Part shown: piece by piece, positions 1 to 6,213 of the stretch
Layout of the letters: each line of letters begins with the position of its first letter
Numbering within the stretch: position 1 is the first letter of the stretch
Origin: DASSKA01 sp035690905
Lineage (GTDB): Bacteria > Actinomycetota > Actinomycetes > Propionibacteriales > Nocardioidaceae
Direction of reading: 5' to 3'
DNA: 13,007 nt
Assembly: GCA_035690905.1 (NCBI GenBank)
Contig: DASSKA010000166.1
Span: 1-13,007 of the forward strand
Made by a program: the position numbers and the translations under genes
The notes under the pieces: generated by a model
The model's database searches: none
Seen by the model: only the letters and a program-made list of their open reading frames with translations
What the model was told of the DNA's origin: nothing

Positions 1-241
1 GCTCCGCGGTCGCGAACTCGGCCACCAACGGCGTGCCGTCGGCCCCGTAGGCCTTGACCTGCTCCATCCCGGGCAGCACCCGGCCGTGCTCGTCGGTGGG
101 CACACTGTCCTCGTTGTGCACATCGGCCCAGCCGGCCACCAACATCAGCTCGAAGGCCTGCCGCCCCAACACGGCACGACGGTTGACGTCCAGGGCATCG
201 GCAAGCCCCCGACCCTCCAACCCATCCAGAACCTCGAACAT
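1..241 (-). CDS. DUF222 / HNH endonuclease-like protein, N-terminal part (runs off the window)
   Basis: An open frame reads leftwards from an ATG at 241 to the window edge: 80 codons without a stop. It begins MFEVLDGLEGRGLADALDV and contains an alpha-helical stretch ending in AGWADVHNEDSVP, then GADGTPLVAEFATAE. The 'adlH' segment followed by 'G-GTP-VaEFa-aE' is the hallmark of the DUF222 domain, which precedes a C-terminal HNH nuclease in the actinobacterial REP13E12-like family. The HNH part would lie outside the window, so activity cannot be judged. No Shine-Dalgarno precedes the ATG; a TAGTGT hexamer 7 nt upstream suggests a leaderless transcript. Members are present in many copies in actinobacterial genomes and behave like dispersed repeats; their role is not established. 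The gene is divergent from the phosphotransferase. Family assignment is confident; the function is not known. Confidence 0.85.
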   Translation of the reverse strand, partial: MFEVLDGLEGRGLADALDVNRRAVLGRQAFELMLVAGWADVHNEDSVPTDEHGRVLPGMEQVKAYGADGTPLVAEFATAE

Positions 242-248
242 ACCAACG

Positions 249-254
249 ACACTA
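249..254 (-). promoter_or_regulatory. -10 hexamer TAGTGT, leaderless start of the DUF222 gene
   Basis: TAGTGT fits TAnnnT and ends 7 nt before the ATG at 241, placing the predicted transcription start at or next to the start codon. No good -35 is seen at 16-18 bp spacing. The rest of the 242-438 gap holds no feature I can support apart from the Shine-Dalgarno of the next gene. Confidence 0.4.
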
Positions 255-438
255 GAGACACGCACCGACACTTTCCGGACCAGATCGGCCTCCAGTGCCC
301 ATCAGAAAGTAAAGACTTCGCGGAGCGAGCCTCGTCGATGGTTTCGAGAGGTTCGCCCCGCTCTCCTCAACCACCTGGGCGAGGATGAAGTCATCGAGCT
401 GCACGTCGTCGGAGACTGATCCCGTGGAAGATGTGCCC

Positions 439-1269
439 ATGACGAGAGACGAAACGGTCGAAGTCTCGCTGTCCACGTGGGGCAGCGGGACAGCGCCCTC
501 GCGAGCCGCTCTCGCCGGGGGAGTCGTTCTCAAGCCAGGAGGGCCGTGGGCGCCTGCCGTTCTCGCCCTGCTGCGCCATCTCGAAGACGTCGGTTTCGAG
601 GCAGCGCCGAAGGCCGTGGGTGACGGTTACGCAGCCGATGGGCGCATGACGCTGACGTACGTCCCCGGCGAGAGTGCCCATCCTTCCGCCTGGCGTGAGG
701 ACGATGTCGGCCGCGTGGGTGAGCTGCTGCGCGAGCTCCACGAAGCGACCCGGTCCTTCTGCCCGCCGCCATCCGCCGCGTGGCAGTCCACGTGGCTGCA
801 CGACGTAGGTGACTCCGGTGAGCTGGTAGTCGGACACGGCGACGCAGCGCCGTGGAACATCGTCGGGCCCAACGCCTCCGTCGAGGCGCTGATCGACTGG
901 GACTTCGCCGGCCCGGTCAATCGCATCTCCGAGCTGGCCTATGCCGTCTGGCTCAATGCACAGCTCCACGACGACGACGTGGCCGAGCTGCAGGGGTTGC
1001 CGGACGCAGGGACACGCGCCCGCCATGCCCGGCTCATCCTGGACGGCTACGGCTTGGACCGGTCTCGCCGGTCCGAGCTGGTGGAGCGCATGATCGAGGT
1101 GGCGGTTCACGCGGCACGGGCCGAAGCAGTGCGGGCCGGCGTCCACCCGGACAGCAGTCAAGCCATCGACAACGATGGATACCCCATCCTCTGGGCCATC
1201 ACGTGGAGGGCGCGCAGCGCGTCCTGGATGATACGCAACCGCTCCTTGCTGCTGGCCTCGGTCTGTTGA
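439..1269 (+). CDS. APH-superfamily phosphotransferase, 276 aa
   Basis: A small-molecule kinase of the aminoglycoside/choline phosphotransferase (protein-kinase-like) fold, probably cytosolic. The catalytic loop is HGDAAPWN at residues 133-140 (H133, D135 and N140 match the HxDxxxxN pattern of the family). The metal-binding motif is IDWDFAGP at 152-159 (D153, D155). The N-terminal segment with LKPGGPWAPAVLALLRHLE (residues 31-49) is typical of an actinobacterial phosphotransferase subgroup whose substrate is not known. I chose the ATG at 439 because GGAAG lies 8 nt upstream; the frame stays open to an ATG at 385, but residues encoded there look non-coding. The gene stands alone between a divergent DUF222 gene and a codirectional cupredoxin gene. 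Whether it modifies an antibiotic cannot be told from the sequence, and resistance should not be assumed. Confidence 0.85.
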   Translation: MTRDETVEVSLSTWGSGTAPSRAALAGGVVLKPGGPWAPAVLALLRHLEDVGFEAAPKAVGDGYAADGRMTLTYVPGESAHPSAWREDDVGRVGELLRELHEATRSFCPPPSAAWQSTWLHDVGDSGELVVGHGDAAPWNIVGPNASVEALIDWDFAGPVNRISELAYAVWLNAQLHDDDVAELQGLPDAGTRARHARLILDGYGLDRSRRSELVERMIEVAVHAARAEAVRAGVHPDSSQAIDNDGYPILWAITWRARSASWMIRNRSLLLASVC

Positions 1270-1281
1270 GCAGCGCCTGAT

Positions 1282-1311
1282 CTGAGGGACCGCAGGCAGG
1301 ACCACCCTCAG
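1282..1311 (+). terminator. possible weak hairpin terminator after the phosphotransferase
   Basis: CTGAGGG (1282-1288) and CCCTCAG (1305-1311) form a perfect 7-bp stem around a 16-nt loop, 13 nt after the stop codon. There is no T-run, so this is a tentative call. Confidence 0.25.
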
Positions 1312-1342
1312 CCGAGCGATCGGGAGGCTAGGGCGTCGGGAC

Positions 1343-1370
1343 TACTGTCCATGGCCCCATGAACTCATGG
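1343..1370 (+). promoter_or_regulatory. candidate -10 (TACTGT) and adjacent palindrome upstream of the cupredoxin gene
   Basis: TACTGT at 1343-1348 fits TAnnnT. Seven bases after where a transcript would start lies CCATGAACTCATGG (1357-1370), a perfect 6-bp inverted repeat with a 2-nt centre; a further CCATGG is at 1349-1354. A palindrome at the predicted transcription start could be an operator. No -35 is convincing, and the call rests only on position and symmetry. Confidence 0.25.
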
Positions 1371-1428
1371 CAGCCAGGCCGAACCTGCGAGAAGCATGAG
1401 CCGAAGGTCCGGCTCTCGGGAGGCTTCC

Positions 1429-2391
1429 ATGGATCTTCACCTCGGTACGCGCGCGCGGCACCTGGTCGCCGTACTTCTCGCTGCAGCAGTCGCTGCACTC
1501 GGGCTCGGGCTGGCAGGACCCGCCCAGGCCGACTCCTCGACCCACCACTGGAAGGTGTGGGTCGGCAACGAGTCCAAGAACATGGCGGTCCAGGGCATGC
1601 GGTTCCTGCCCGGCCAGGTCTGGATCGACGAGGGTGACACGGTCACCTGGGCGGCGAACGCGGCGGAGATCCACACCGTCACGTTCTTCAAGGGCGGCAT
1701 GAAGAAGGCGACCGTCCCGCCGTTCAACCCCACCGACAAGATGCAGGTCACTCGCATCGGCGGGAAGCTCTACAACCCGTCGCAGTACTACAACTCCGGT
1801 CTGCTGACCACCGGCAGCTCGCCGCTACCGGGGCTGTCGACCTTCACCAGCTACACACTCAAGTTCAACCGCGACGGGAACTTCACCTACTACTGCGTGG
1901 TGCACGGCAAGATGATGACCGGAACGGTGCACGTGCGCCCGGATGGCACTGCCTACCCGTTCACGCAGGCGCAGTACAACAAGCAGGCGACCACGCAGGC
2001 CGCGGCCTTGGTCAAGGACGGCCAGCGGCTGCTCTCCCGGACCCAGAAGAAGTCCGACGCCCACCACGTGTTCGCCGGCGCGCAGGACAACAAGGTCATG
2101 GTGATGCGGTTCCTGCGCGGCACCGTGCACATCCCGGTGGGCAGCAAGGTCAGCTTCATCAACGACAACATGATCGTGCCGCACACCGTCACCTTCGGAC
2201 CGGTGCCGACCGGACCCTCGGCCCTGGCGCCGTCCGGGGACCCGACCAACTACACGGGCGGGGCGCTCAGCTCGGGCATCCTCGAGCCGGGCAAGACGTT
2301 CACGGTCACTTTCAAGAAGGCCGGCACGTTCCCCTACATCTGTCTCCTGCACGACGAGATGGGCATGGTCGGCACGGTGAAGGTCGGCTGA
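1429..2391 (+). CDS. secreted protein with two cupredoxin (type-1 copper) domains, 320 aa
   Basis: An exported copper protein, probably an electron carrier or copper-binding protein; partner unknown. Residues 1-34 are a Sec signal peptide (basic TRARH, hydrophobic core 12-30, AQA cleavage site after 34). Domain 1 (about 41-170) has H82 in IHTVTF and C156, H159 and M163 in YYCVVHGKMM. Domain 2 (about 210-320) has H252 in PHTVTF and C305, H308 and M313 in CLLHDEMGM. Each domain thus keeps a His, Cys, His, Met type-1 copper set in plastocyanin/pseudoazurin style, though domain 1 has one residue fewer between His and Met. The ATG at 1429 is preferred because GGGAGG ends 5 nt upstream; an ATG at 1396 would put an unneeded 11-residue extension before the signal peptide. 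No membrane anchor or lipobox is seen after the signal. It ends 5 bp from the oppositely oriented SpoIID gene. Confidence 0.85.
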   Translation: MDLHLGTRARHLVAVLLAAAVAALGLGLAGPAQADSSTHHWKVWVGNESKNMAVQGMRFLPGQVWIDEGDTVTWAANAAEIHTVTFFKGGMKKATVPPFNPTDKMQVTRIGGKLYNPSQYYNSGLLTTGSSPLPGLSTFTSYTLKFNRDGNFTYYCVVHGKMMTGTVHVRPDGTAYPFTQAQYNKQATTQAAALVKDGQRLLSRTQKKSDAHHVFAGAQDNKVMVMRFLRGTVHIPVGSKVSFINDNMIVPHTVTFGPVPTGPSALAPSGDPTNYTGGALSSGILEPGKTFTVTFKKAGTFPYICLLHDEMGMVGTVKVG

Positions 2392-2396
2392 CTGGT

Positions 2397-4097
2397 CTAC
2401 GGCGTGTTCAGCACCACGCGCGTGGACTGGGTGCGCTCGATCCAGACGATGTACCCGGCCTGGAAGTTCGCCCGCTCACCGCGCCGAGTGGTGAAGTTGC
2501 CCTCGGTGGGCCATCCGAGACCCGACCTGCGCACGCCGCCGGCAGCCCGGTAGGCGTCGAGGATCGGCCCGCTGAGGGCGACCGTCCCCACCGACGGCTC
2601 GGAGTAGATCGCGCCGTTCTCGAACAACGCCCGGAAGCCGGTCCCGCGCGCCCGGACCGGTGAGGTGGGCAGGCCCAGCGGTGAGCCCGGACCGCCCAGC
2701 TTCCGGTAGCGGGACAGGATCGGGCCGTAGAGCTCACGGGCGCCGGTGGTGGCCGAGTAGTAGATCCGCCCGCCGTCGAAGGCCTGGGCGGAGCCGTTGT
2801 CGACCGGGTACTCCGCGCTCCTGACCGCACCGAGCTCCGAGTGGTCGCCACCGATCCTGGTCCACCGGCTGATGATCGGGGTGGGCTCGATGGTGAACCA
2901 GTCCGACCGCAGCCCGAACTCCCAGCGGAAGGTGTCCCCGGAGATGCTCACGTCCGCGTTGGTGCCGTCGAGCACCATGCTCTCCACCCGGCCCTGCCAG
3001 TCGCCGTTGCCGTCCCTCTGTACGACGAGCACCCGCCGCAGCCGGCCGAGAGAGGGGTAGGCGCTCTCCAAACGTCCGGCGTCGATGGTGAGCGTCCAGT
3101 CGTGGACCGGGTTGCCGCTCCATCCGTCGTACGGATCGGCCTGCGCCTGCAGATAGGGCTGTCCACCGTCGGCCGTCCAGCCGCCGTCGCTGGAGGAGAA
3201 CTGGGTGAACGCCGGCTTGCCGCCGTAGGTGAGGATCTGCCGGTGGGTCGCGTCGACGGCGGCGTTGCTGCGCGGGTCCTCGCCGCTCGCCCCGCCGTAC
3301 ACCTGGCAGGCAGACGTGTCACAGATCTGGTAGTACCGGTGCCGGTACTGGTTGCGCGACCAAGTGGCGTAGGTGCGCGCCGCGACCGCCTGCGCCTTGA
3401 CCGCCTCCGGCGCCCACGAGGCGGGCATCTCGTAGGGCACCACCCCCTTGACGTAGTCGTCCATGGACAGCACGTTGACGGTGTTCCGGTACGTCGCGCC
3501 GGCCGTCGGCGAAGCGGCCCGCAGCGCGCCCCGGTACTCCCGCGGGCCGGACGGGGTCCACAGCGTCAGCGGCACGTCGGCTGAGAACTGTCCGTCACCG
3601 GCGAGCTCTGCCTTCCCGCCGGGATGGAACCGGTGCCAGCGGCCCGTCCGGAAGGCGACCACGCTGCCGCCGTCCTTGGCCACCGCGAGCCGCCACCGGG
3701 TCACACCGGGCTTGTCGGGCAGCGGGTACGTCGAGCCGTCTCCCAGGTCGGTCAGGGTCAGCCCCTGCGCCGGGCTGACCAGCACGTTGGAGGAGGTGTT
3801 CTCACCGATCAGCACCCGGACGTCGCCGCGCACCTTCGACCAGGTGGTCCCCGGGTAGTAGAAGTCCAGGATGTCGGTGTAGCTCTTGCCAGCCAGCGCG
3901 GCACCCTCCGCGCCGTACTGCGACATCCCGTGCCCGTGCCCGAAGCCGTGGCCGGCCACCACGATCTGCTTGCTGACCGGAACCCAGTAGGACTGGTTCA
4001 CCGACGCCGCGTCCGCGGGCACCGCCATTCCCGCGACCGCGACCGCCGTCGCGACCGAACCCAAGACAGCGGGCAGTGCCCACGGACGTGACCTCAT
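2397..4097 (-). CDS. secreted SpoIID/LytB-domain protein with C-terminal LGFP-like repeats, 566 aa
   Basis: Probably a cell-wall enzyme: SpoIID proteins are lytic transglycosylases that cut denuded peptidoglycan glycan strands. Residues 1-30 are a signal peptide (core 10-28, ADA before residue 31). The motif GHGFGHGHGMSQYGAEGAA is at 49-67, and the SpoIID core includes VNVLSMDDYVKGVVPYEMP (207-225) followed by EAVKAQAVAARTYA (231-244). E223 aligns with the catalytic Glu of the family. C259 and C264 could form a disulfide or, with nearby His residues, bind metal. From about 411 to 555 there are three repeats of roughly 54 residues with LGFP-type cores (ELGAV, SPLGLP, SGLGWP), which are thought to bind cell wall in actinobacteria. 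The start has GGGGAGA (4106-4112) 8 nt upstream. A promoter with a neighbouring inverted repeat lies at 4191-4252. This organism need not sporulate: the domain is widespread in non-sporulating actinobacteria. Confidence 0.88.
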   Translation of the reverse strand: MRSRPWALPAVLGSVATAVAVAGMAVPADAASVNQSYWVPVSKQIVVAGHGFGHGHGMSQYGAEGAALAGKSYTDILDFYYPGTTWSKVRGDVRVLIGENTSSNVLVSPAQGLTLTDLGDGSTYPLPDKPGVTRWRLAVAKDGGSVVAFRTGRWHRFHPGGKAELAGDGQFSADVPLTLWTPSGPREYRGALRAASPTAGATYRNTVNVLSMDDYVKGVVPYEMPASWAPEAVKAQAVAARTYATWSRNQYRHRYYQICDTSACQVYGGASGEDPRSNAAVDATHRQILTYGGKPAFTQFSSSDGGWTADGGQPYLQAQADPYDGWSGNPVHDWTLTIDAGRLESAYPSLGRLRRVLVVQRDGNGDWQGRVESMVLDGTNADVSISGDTFRWEFGLRSDWFTIEPTPIISRWTRIGGDHSELGAVRSAEYPVDNGSAQAFDGGRIYYSATTGARELYGPILSRYRKLGGPGSPLGLPTSPVRARGTGFRALFENGAIYSEPSVGTVALSGPILDAYRAAGGVRRSGLGWPTEGNFTTRRGERANFQAGYIVWIERTQSTRVVLNTP

Positions 4098-4190
4098 CGA
4101 TGCCGTCTCCCCTGCCGGTACGACGCCGGGCTTCCCGTCCCGTCGCCGAAGGCTGCAACCAGTGTGAAAAAAGAGAATTCAAGTGACAGG

Positions 4191-4219
4191 AGATTATGCA
4201 TAGCGGCCAGCGTTGTCCA
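4191..4219 (-). promoter_or_regulatory. promoter for the SpoIID/LytB gene (TGGACA-17-TAATCT)
   Basis: Read on the minus strand, TGGACA (4219-4214) matches five of six bases of TTGACA, and TAATCT (4196-4191) fits TAnnnT; the spacer is exactly 17 bp. The predicted start near 4184 gives a leader of about 87 nt before the ATG at 4097. The -35 touches the right-hand inverted repeat, so regulation by a DNA-binding protein is plausible. Confidence 0.5.
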
Positions 4220-4252
4220 CATTTCTGCACAAGTAGAGAAATGCAGAAATGT
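4219..4252. repeat. perfect 11-bp inverted repeat, possible operator
   Basis: ACATTTCTGCA (4219-4229) is mirrored perfectly by TGCAGAAATGT (4242-4252) across a 12-nt spacer. It lies in a block of about 40% GC (4161-4270, counted by hand) and abuts the -35 of the SpoIID promoter. It could be an operator for that gene or, as RNA, a stem downstream of lpdA; there is no T-run, which argues against a simple terminator. Confidence 0.7.
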
Positions 4253-4270
4253 AATTACGCCAACGTAATT
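4253..4270. repeat. perfect 7-bp inverted repeat just after the lpdA stop
   Basis: AATTACG (4253-4259) and CGTAATT (4264-4270) flank a 4-nt loop (CCAA). The repeat begins 2 nt past the lpdA stop codon at 4273 and directly adjoins the 11-bp inverted repeat. Its left arm is part of an 8-bp palindrome, GTAATTAC (4251-4258). It could add to transcript-end stability or form part of a binding site. Confidence 0.65.
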
Positions 4271-4272
4271 CC

Positions 4273-5670
4273 TTACACGCGGTGCAGCCGCCTGGCTGCC
4301 TCGGCCAGCGAGCCGCTCATCGACGGGTACACGGTGAACGCCTGCGCGAGCTGGTCGGCGGTCAGGTTCTCCGCGACCGCGATCGCCACCGGGTGGATCA
4401 GCTCGCTGGCCCGCGGCGCCACCACCACCCCGCCGACCACGATGCCGGTGCCCGGGCGGCTGAACAGCTTCACGAACCCGTCCCGCACGCCCTGCATCTT
4501 GGCCCTGGCGTTGCCGGCCAGCGGCAGGGTCACCACGTCGGCCTCGATCCGGCCCGCGTCCACGGCGTCCTGCGACCAGCCGACGGTGGCGATCTCCGGG
4601 GCGGTGAACACGTTGGAGGACACCGTGCCCAGGTCGAGCGGGCTGACCGCGTCGCCGAGGAAGTGCCACATGGCGATCCGGCCCTGCATCGCGGCCACCG
4701 AGGCGAGCATCAGGACGCCGGTGCAGTCGCCGGCGGCGTACACACTGCGGGCCGAGGTCCGCGAGACCCGGTCCACGCGGATGAAGCCTCGCTCCCCCAC
4801 CTGCACGCCGGCGTCCTCGAGGCCGAGGCCGGAGGTGTTGGGCACCGAGCCGACCGCGAGCAGGCAGTGCGAGCCCTCCACGGACCGCCCGTCGGTGAGC
4901 GTCACGGTGACCTTGTCTCCCGAGCGCTCGGCCGAGGCCATCCGGGACTCGGACAGCACCGTCATGCCGCGCCGGGCGAACACCTCCTCGATGACCTGGG
5001 CCGCGTCCGGGTCCTCCCCGGGCAGCACGTGCTCACGGCTGGAGACGAGCACCACGTCGACGCCGAGGGCGTTGTAGGCGCTGGCGAACTCGGCCCCGGT
5101 GACGCCGGAGCCTACGACGATCAACCGCTCGGGCGCCTCGTCGAGGTCGTAGACCTGTTCCCAGGTGAGGATCCGCTCGCCGTCGGGCCGCGCAGTGTCC
5201 TGGATCCGCGGGCTGGCGCCGGTCGCCAGCAGCACCGCGTCGGCGTCGAGCGTCTCCTGGCCACCCTCCGCCAGGTCCGCGACCACCCGGTTCGGACCGT
5301 CCAGCCGACCCCGCCCCCGGACGAACCGAACCCCGTCGCGGGTCAGCCGGCGCTCGATGTCCTGCGACTGCGCCTGCGCGAGACCCTTGACCCGGGTGTT
5401 GACCCGCCCGAGGTCGGCGACTGGAACGCCGTCGGCGCTGTCCGTCCCAGGAAACCGGATCCCCAGCTCGGCGGCCTCCTCCATGTCGGCCATCAGCTCG
5501 GCGGTGGCGATCAGCGTCTTGCTCGGCACGCAGTCGGTGAGCACCGCGGAGCCGCCCAGCCCGGCCGTCTCCACCACGGTCACCTCGGCCCCGAGCTGCG
5601 CCGCGACCAGCGCCGACTCGTACCCGCCGGGCCCACCACCGATGATCACCACACGATTCACGCCCCGCAT
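4273..5670 (-). CDS. lpdA: NAD(P)H-quinone dehydrogenase of the LpdA (lipoamide dehydrogenase-like) family, 465 aa
   Basis: A flavoprotein disulfide reductase homologue likely to pass electrons from NAD(P)H to quinones rather than to lipoamide. FAD binding: GGGPGG at 11-16 and YAAGDC at 311-316. NAD(P) binding: GSGVTG at 187-192. Lipoamide dehydrogenases carry the redox pair CxxxxC; here the region is GLGGSAVLTDCVPSK (37-51), with A42 in place of the first Cys and only C47 kept. The C-terminal His-Glu dyad is also absent: the equivalent segment reads VYPSMSGSLAEA (447-458). Both losses are features of M. tuberculosis LpdA (Rv3303c), a characterised quinone reductase without lipoamide activity. 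The ATG at 5670 has only a weak GGA upstream; a GTG at 5661 (giving MNRVVIIGGG) fits the family's N-terminus equally well. It is divergent from the cyclotransferase-like gene, 76 bp away. Confidence 0.9.
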   Translation of the reverse strand: MRGVNRVVIIGGGPGGYESALVAAQLGAEVTVVETAGLGGSAVLTDCVPSKTLIATAELMADMEEAAELGIRFPGTDSADGVPVADLGRVNTRVKGLAQAQSQDIERRLTRDGVRFVRGRGRLDGPNRVVADLAEGGQETLDADAVLLATGASPRIQDTARPDGERILTWEQVYDLDEAPERLIVVGSGVTGAEFASAYNALGVDVVLVSSREHVLPGEDPDAAQVIEEVFARRGMTVLSESRMASAERSGDKVTVTLTDGRSVEGSHCLLAVGSVPNTSGLGLEDAGVQVGERGFIRVDRVSRTSARSVYAAGDCTGVLMLASVAAMQGRIAMWHFLGDAVSPLDLGTVSSNVFTAPEIATVGWSQDAVDAGRIEADVVTLPLAGNARAKMQGVRDGFVKLFSRPGTGIVVGGVVVAPRASELIHPVAIAVAENLTADQLAQAFTVYPSMSGSLAEAARRLHRV

Positions 5671-5732
5671 TGTTCCATCCGCCGCCGGACCGCCCGGAGC
5701 CCGCGGTGCGCCCGACCGCCTGCCGGGAGGGA

Positions 5733-5738
5733 TACGCT
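5733..5738 (+). promoter_or_regulatory. -10 hexamer TACGCT, leaderless start of the cyclotransferase-like gene
   Basis: TACGCT fits TAnnnT and ends 8 nt before the GTG at 5747. A purine-rich GGGAGGGA at 5725-5732 is too far from the GTG to act as a normal ribosome binding site, so leaderless initiation is the simpler reading. Confidence 0.45.
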
Positions 5739-5746
5739 CGGTTGCC

Positions 5747-6199
5747 GTGCCGCTCTACGCCGCCTACGGCTCCAACCTGGACCCCCGCCGGATGGGTGAG
5801 CGCTGCCCGCACTCGCCGCTGCAGGGCACCGGTTGGCTGGTCGGCTGGCGGCTCACTTTCGGCGGCGAGGAGCACGGCTGGGACGGCGCGCTGGCCACCA
5901 TCGTGCAGGATCCCTTCGAGCAGGTCTTCGTGGCGCTGTACGACGTCACCGACGAGGACGCCGCCATGCTCGACGGCTGGGAGAGCGCCGACACCGGCCT
6001 GTACCGCAAGACCCGGGTGCGGGTGGACACCCTGAACGGCGGGCAGGTCGCGTGGGCCTACGTGCTCGACGCCTACGAGGGTGGCCTGCCGTCGGCGAGC
6101 TACCTCGGGGTGCTCGCCGACGCGGCGGAGGCGGCCGACGCACCCGCCGATTACGTGGCGGCGCTGCGCGCCCGGCCGTGTCGCTCGGTGGGCCTGTAG
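5747..6199 (+). CDS. gamma-glutamylcyclotransferase-like (GGCT/AIG2 fold) protein, 150 aa
   Basis: The N-terminus PLYAAYGSNLDPRRM (residues 2-16) carries the YGSN substrate-binding loop of the cyclotransferase fold. E79, in MLDGWES (74-80), sits where the family places its catalytic acid, and Y86 follows it. The C-terminal half has the Y-LDAYEGG-PS-SYL pattern common to this actinobacterial branch. GGCT enzymes turn gamma-glutamyl amines into 5-oxoproline and a free amine; the true substrate of this branch is not known to me. The GTG at 5747 is chosen because homologues start with (M/V)PLYAAYGSN; the open frame continues upstream but overlaps lpdA antisense. It resembles what I recall of M. 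tuberculosis Rv3304, which also neighbours lpdA. It ends 14 bp from the convergent transporter gene. Confidence 0.85.
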   Translation: MPLYAAYGSNLDPRRMGERCPHSPLQGTGWLVGWRLTFGGEEHGWDGALATIVQDPFEQVFVALYDVTDEDAAMLDGWESADTGLYRKTRVRVDTLNGGQVAWAYVLDAYEGGLPSASYLGVLADAAEAADAPADYVAALRARPCRSVGL

Positions 6200-6213
6200 G
6201 TGGGCTCGGCTGG

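Noticed and set aside
54..419. A 121-codon plus-strand frame at the left end
   Set aside because: Its first two thirds are antisense to the DUF222 fragment and its composition (Ser/Thr/Arg) is that of a shadow frame.
439..1269. Calling the phosphotransferase an antibiotic-resistance gene
   Set aside because: The catalytic motifs only define the superfamily; nothing in the sequence or neighbours indicates an aminoglycoside substrate.
4098..4184. A cyclic di-AMP (ydaO) riboswitch in the leader of the SpoIID gene, as found before some wall hydrolase genes
   Set aside because: The leader is only about 87 nt and I cannot find the conserved ydaO core segments.
4094..4201. A 35-residue leader-peptide ORF whose TGA overlaps the ATG of the SpoIID gene
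   Set aside because: The predicted -10 (4191-4196) lies inside it, downstream of its ATG, and it has no ribosome binding site; it would not be on the mRNA from that promoter.
4213..4232. A Rex-type redox operator (TTGT...ACAA) between lpdA and SpoIID
   Set aside because: Rex sites are 18 bp with TTGTGA and TCACAA arms; here the span is 20 bp and the inner bases do not fit.
4196..4270. An origin of replication, because of AT-richness and a DnaA-box-like 9-mer
   Set aside because: Only one good box is present and the flanking genes are not dnaA, dnaN or other origin genes.
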